Shown: in pieces, positions 3,893 through 5,399 of the stretch
Numbering within the stretch: the first letter of the stretch is position 1
Layout: every line of letters begins with the position of its first letter
Assembly: GCA_016873595.1 (NCBI GenBank)
Contig: VGWZ01000133.1
Span: 1 to 5,399 of the forward strand
DNA from: Nitrospira sp.
Lineage (GTDB): Bacteria > Nitrospirota > Thermodesulfovibrionia > Thermodesulfovibrionales > SM23-35
Length of the DNA: 5,399 bases
Reading direction: 5' to 3'
The notes under the pieces: model-generated
The model's input: the letters and a program-made list of their open reading frames with translations, nothing else
What the model was told of the DNA's origin: nothing
Database searches by the model: none
Translations under genes and position numbers: made by a program

Positions 3893-3977
3893 CATGCTTT
3901 TTCCTTTTTTTTATGCTAGGATTTACCTTTCTTTTTATTGGATTTTCTGGTAGTATTATAAATTGTAAGGAGGTTTT

Positions 3978-4232
3978 ATGGGCGTATATGAAGAGGTAAA
4001 GCAGGCATTGCAGGATATTGTAGCCCCTGAATTAAGAGCATTACAGGTTGAGATTAAAAGGCTTGATGAGAAGATTGATTCAGGGATACAAAGGCTTGAT
4101 GAGAAGATAGATTCTAAACACAATGAGCTTGTTTCTGAGATAAGACGAATTGATGAAAAGATAGATATTGCAATTCAAATCAGAGAGAGGCTTGCCTTTT
4201 TAGAAGCAAAGGTTTCAGCTTTAACAAAGTAA
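3978..4232 (+). CDS. Small coiled-coil protein with internal repeats
   Basis: This soluble 84-residue protein is almost wholly predicted coiled coil. Residues 1-20 (MGVYEEVKQALQDIVAPELR) form a short amphipathic cap. RLDEKIDS then occurs at 28-35 and 39-46, and RIDEKIDI at 57-64, with spacings of 11 and 18 residues, i.e. one hendecad and one hendecad plus heptad. The first two copies are nearly identical at DNA level (33-bp period around 4055-4115), which points to recent duplication. The C-terminus RERLAFLEAKVSALTK continues the zipper. The ribosome binding site is AAGGAGG, 5 nt before the ATG. The family looks like widespread hypothetical coiled-coil proteins. It converges with the coiled-coil membrane protein gene at 4276-4689, whose helix has a similar QRID repeat. 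A structural or adaptor role is possible but not shown. Confidence 0.82.
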   Translation: MGVYEEVKQALQDIVAPELRALQVEIKRLDEKIDSGIQRLDEKIDSKHNELVSEIRRIDEKIDIAIQIRERLAFLEAKVSALTK

Positions 4233-4275
4233 GGTCGGTCCCTCGCACTCGAAGGGAATAATATGGGATGTGTCC

Positions 4276-4689
4276 CTAATTTTTAATTTTTAACCCCTCT
4301 TCTTTTAAAATCTCGGCTAATTTTGGGTCCTCTCTTGCATATCGCCTTAAAGCCCTCTCTATTTTATCCCCTCTCTCCTCAAGCTCCTTATTCCTCTTGA
4401 TTGCTGGGGCAAGGGCAGTCCTTCTGTCCCAGATAACAAAGCCTATCAGTATCCCCATACCGCCAAAGAGGATGCCAAATCCCCAGAGCATAAAGGTATT
4501 TAGCGTGTCAATCCTCTGGTTTGTTGCATCAATCCTCTGGTTAACAGCCTTTAATCCCTCGTCAACCTTTGTTTCAAGCCTTATGAGCCTGTCCCTGTCT
4601 TCCTGTGTGAAGGAGACTTCTTTTGCATAAGAGGGAATGACAAAACTCACTGTAATTATCAGCAGCAATATAAAAAACACTCTTCTCAT
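4276..4689 (-). CDS. Secreted or membrane-anchored coiled-coil protein
   Basis: The 137-residue product begins with a signal peptide (MRRVFFILLLIITVSFVIPS, likely cleavage after SYA22). A coiled coil follows at about 29-64 (DRLIRLETKVDEGLKAVNQR, with QRIDATNQRID repeated every 7 residues). A strong transmembrane helix spans 67-87 (MLWGFGILFGGMGILIGFVI), followed by a positively charged cytoplasmic tail (88-137, WDRRTALAP... then a helix ending KEEGLKIKN). Coiled coil outside and charged tail inside is the expected topology. The start ATG at 4689 has AGGAGG 5 nt upstream and its own promoter at 4716-4744. I recognise the layout from conserved hypothetical proteins of anaerobic sediment bacteria but know no function. 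The stop lies 43 nt from that of the convergent gene. Confidence 0.85.
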   Translation of the reverse strand: MRRVFFILLLIITVSFVIPSYAKEVSFTQEDRDRLIRLETKVDEGLKAVNQRIDATNQRIDTLNTFMLWGFGILFGGMGILIGFVIWDRRTALAPAIKRNKELEERGDKIERALRRYAREDPKLAEILKEEGLKIKN

Positions 4690-4715
4690 AATACCTCCTC
4701 TGATGCCTTGAATTT

Positions 4716-4744
4716 AGCATATCATAATAACCAGAGGTTGTCAA
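4716..4744 (-). promoter_or_regulatory. Near-consensus sigma70 promoter for the 4276-4689 gene
   Basis: Minus strand: TTGACA (4744-4739), 17 nt spacer, TATGCT (4721-4716). Transcription would begin near 4709, giving a leader of about 20 nt with AGGAGG. The -35 box touches the T-run of the terminator at 4753-4776, so the upstream transcript ends exactly where this unit begins. Confidence 0.8.
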
Positions 4745-4752
4745 AAATTAAA

Positions 4753-4776
4753 GGGGGGAGGCAATTGCCTCCCCCT
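4753..4776 (-). terminator. Intrinsic terminator, bidirectional in form
   Basis: A near-perfect palindrome, GGGGGAGGC-AATT-GCCTCCCCC, is followed on the minus strand by TTTAATTTTT and on the plus strand by TTTTT. It sits 28 nt after the stop of the pilin-like gene (4804) and most likely ends its transcript. Confidence 0.9.
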
Positions 4777-4803
4777 TTTTGTAAATATCAAACTATGTGA
4801 GGA

Positions 4804-5399
4804 TTAACGAGGTCTGTCAAAATAGTAAACAAGTGCTAAGTGGGTAGTGTCATTCCATACAGCAGATGCGGGCTCTTCCGTTACCGCTGTGACAACCCTA
4901 TTATTCGAGCCAACTACTGTAGTAACTGCTGTGGCTGCTCTAACATTACCATCTCCTGCATCTGCAACGCCATCTATAGAAGTATCAACAGCTTCCATAT
5001 AAACCAATTCATCAGCAGTAAATACTGTTGTGCAGGTAGCATTACAGCTACCGGCGATTGGCTTACAGATGACTATTACATTTCTGGTGACAGCGGCCTC
5101 AGTGTCATATCCCATTTTCATGCAAAAGGTGTAAGAACCCATGGTGATAGGCTCTGGTGGTGGATTAATAAAGTTAGCAGTGCCTATTTGACCAACTGCA
5201 CTTGTACCAGAAGTTTGCTCCTCATTTCCACCCCCAGTTTGATCACCAATAACTCCATTTTTGCCTGCATCTCCTGCGAACCTTCCTTTTCTATCAAAGT
5301 AGGTCCATTGCGATACCTCCCAGTGCTTTTCCCAGGTTACAAACTTCTTTGACCTCGCACCGGCGATCAAGTCCTGTCCTTTTAGTACTGCTCCCAAAA
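4804..5399 (-). CDS. Type IV pilin-like protein, N-terminus beyond the window
   Basis: The last 197 residues of the protein are visible and the frame is open to the window edge. The TTG at 5397 is an internal Leu, not a start. The fragment opens with LGAVLKGQDLIAGARSKKFV, which looks like the end of the N-terminal pilin helix and its continuation; a G|FTLIE-type segment should lie just outside. Next comes WEKHWEVSQWTYFDRKGRFA and GDAGKNGVIGDQTGG. The Asp/Gly/Asn-rich loop D35-D52 resembles a Ca-binding or exposed pilin loop. A low-complexity linker (residues 53-80) follows, then a C-terminal beta-rich domain with four cysteines (92, 111, 118, 122) that could form two disulfides. The final stretch ends HLALVYYFDRPR. 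This would be an extracytoplasmic pilus or secretion-system subunit. It is followed by the terminator at 4753-4776 and shares strand with the prepilin at 1-270. Confidence 0.8.
   Translation of the reverse strand, partial: LGAVLKGQDLIAGARSKKFVTWEKHWEVSQWTYFDRKGRFAGDAGKNGVIGDQTGGGNEEQTSGTSAVGQIGTANFINPPPEPITMGSYTFCMKMGYDTEAAVTRNVIVICKPIAGSCNATCTTVFTADELVYMEAVDTSIDGVADAGDGNVRAATAVTTVVGSNNRVVTAVTEEPASAVWNDTTHLALVYYFDRPR

Noticed and set aside
3937..3959. TTGGAT with TATTAT as a promoter for the 3978-4232 gene
   Set aside because: The spacing is only about 11 nt. No well-spaced alternative -35 box is visible, so the gene may be read from the promoter at 3538-3567.
4265..4290. GGGA-TGTG-TCCC hairpin followed by TAATTTTTAATTTTT as a terminator for the gene ending at 4232
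   Set aside because: The stem is only 4 bp and covers the stop codon of the convergent gene; too weak to call.
4630..4645. GAGGGAATGACA similar to the GTCATTCC palindromes
   Set aside because: It is a single half-site within the signal-peptide coding region of the 4276-4689 gene, with no paired arm. Chance similarity.
4840..5352. 170-codon open frame on the plus strand opposite the pilin-like gene
   Set aside because: It is Cys/Ser/Ile-rich shadow sequence with no ribosome binding site. The minus-strand frame has pilin features and a proper terminator.

Overview
The window comes from a bacterium of moderate to low GC content. Shine-Dalgarno sites are strong (AAGGAGG type) and promoters are sigma70-like. 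The mix of type IV prepilins, DUF433/DUF104/nucleotidyltransferase toxin-antitoxin genes and many GTCATTCC...GGAATGAC palindromes suggests a Nitrospirota or deltaproteobacterial-type genome. That assignment is an inference from repeat style and gene families; the window holds no phylogenetic marker.

Layout. Both ends are type IV pilin-like genes on the minus strand: the N-terminal part of a prepilin (1-270) and the C-terminal part of a second one (4804-5399). Between them lies a small-gene accessory region. 293-824 is a DUF433 antitoxin-like gene split by a 274-bp miniature element (450-723) with an 18-bp target duplication. 976-1875 is a DUF559 (Vsr-like endonuclease fold) gene split twice, by a 279-bp element (1176-1454) and a 263-bp element (1586-1848). 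Both have CCTRAAT-type terminal inverted repeats and 5-bp target duplications. Deleting the three elements with one duplication copy each restores exact ORFs of 79 and 115 codons. The DUF559 gene is itself bracketed by inverted G5/6-ATTA repeats.

1956-2952 is a three-gene minus-strand operon with a good promoter (3009-3037): a PD-(D/E)XK/DUF3782-like protein, an MNT-type nucleotidyltransferase, and a 35-codon stub of what is probably its HepT/HEPN-type partner, cut at the G-rich repeat. 3057-3230 may encode a 57-residue membrane peptide from a TTG start. 3244-3504 is a repeat zone with a perfect hairpin and a fourth palindrome-bearing element. 3596-3829 (two-helix membrane protein) and 3978-4232 (coiled coil) read on the plus strand, with a DUF104 antitoxin relic between them. 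4276-4689 encodes a secreted or anchored coiled-coil membrane protein, converging on 3978-4232 and with its own TTGACA/TATGCT promoter. That promoter abuts the terminator of the downstream-end pilin gene.

The main story is a layered record of miniature-element insertions into toxin-antitoxin and nuclease-like genes. All four clear GTCATTCC-type palindrome arrays lie inside elements with terminal inverted repeats. I see no RNA genes, CRISPR array or autonomous transposase.
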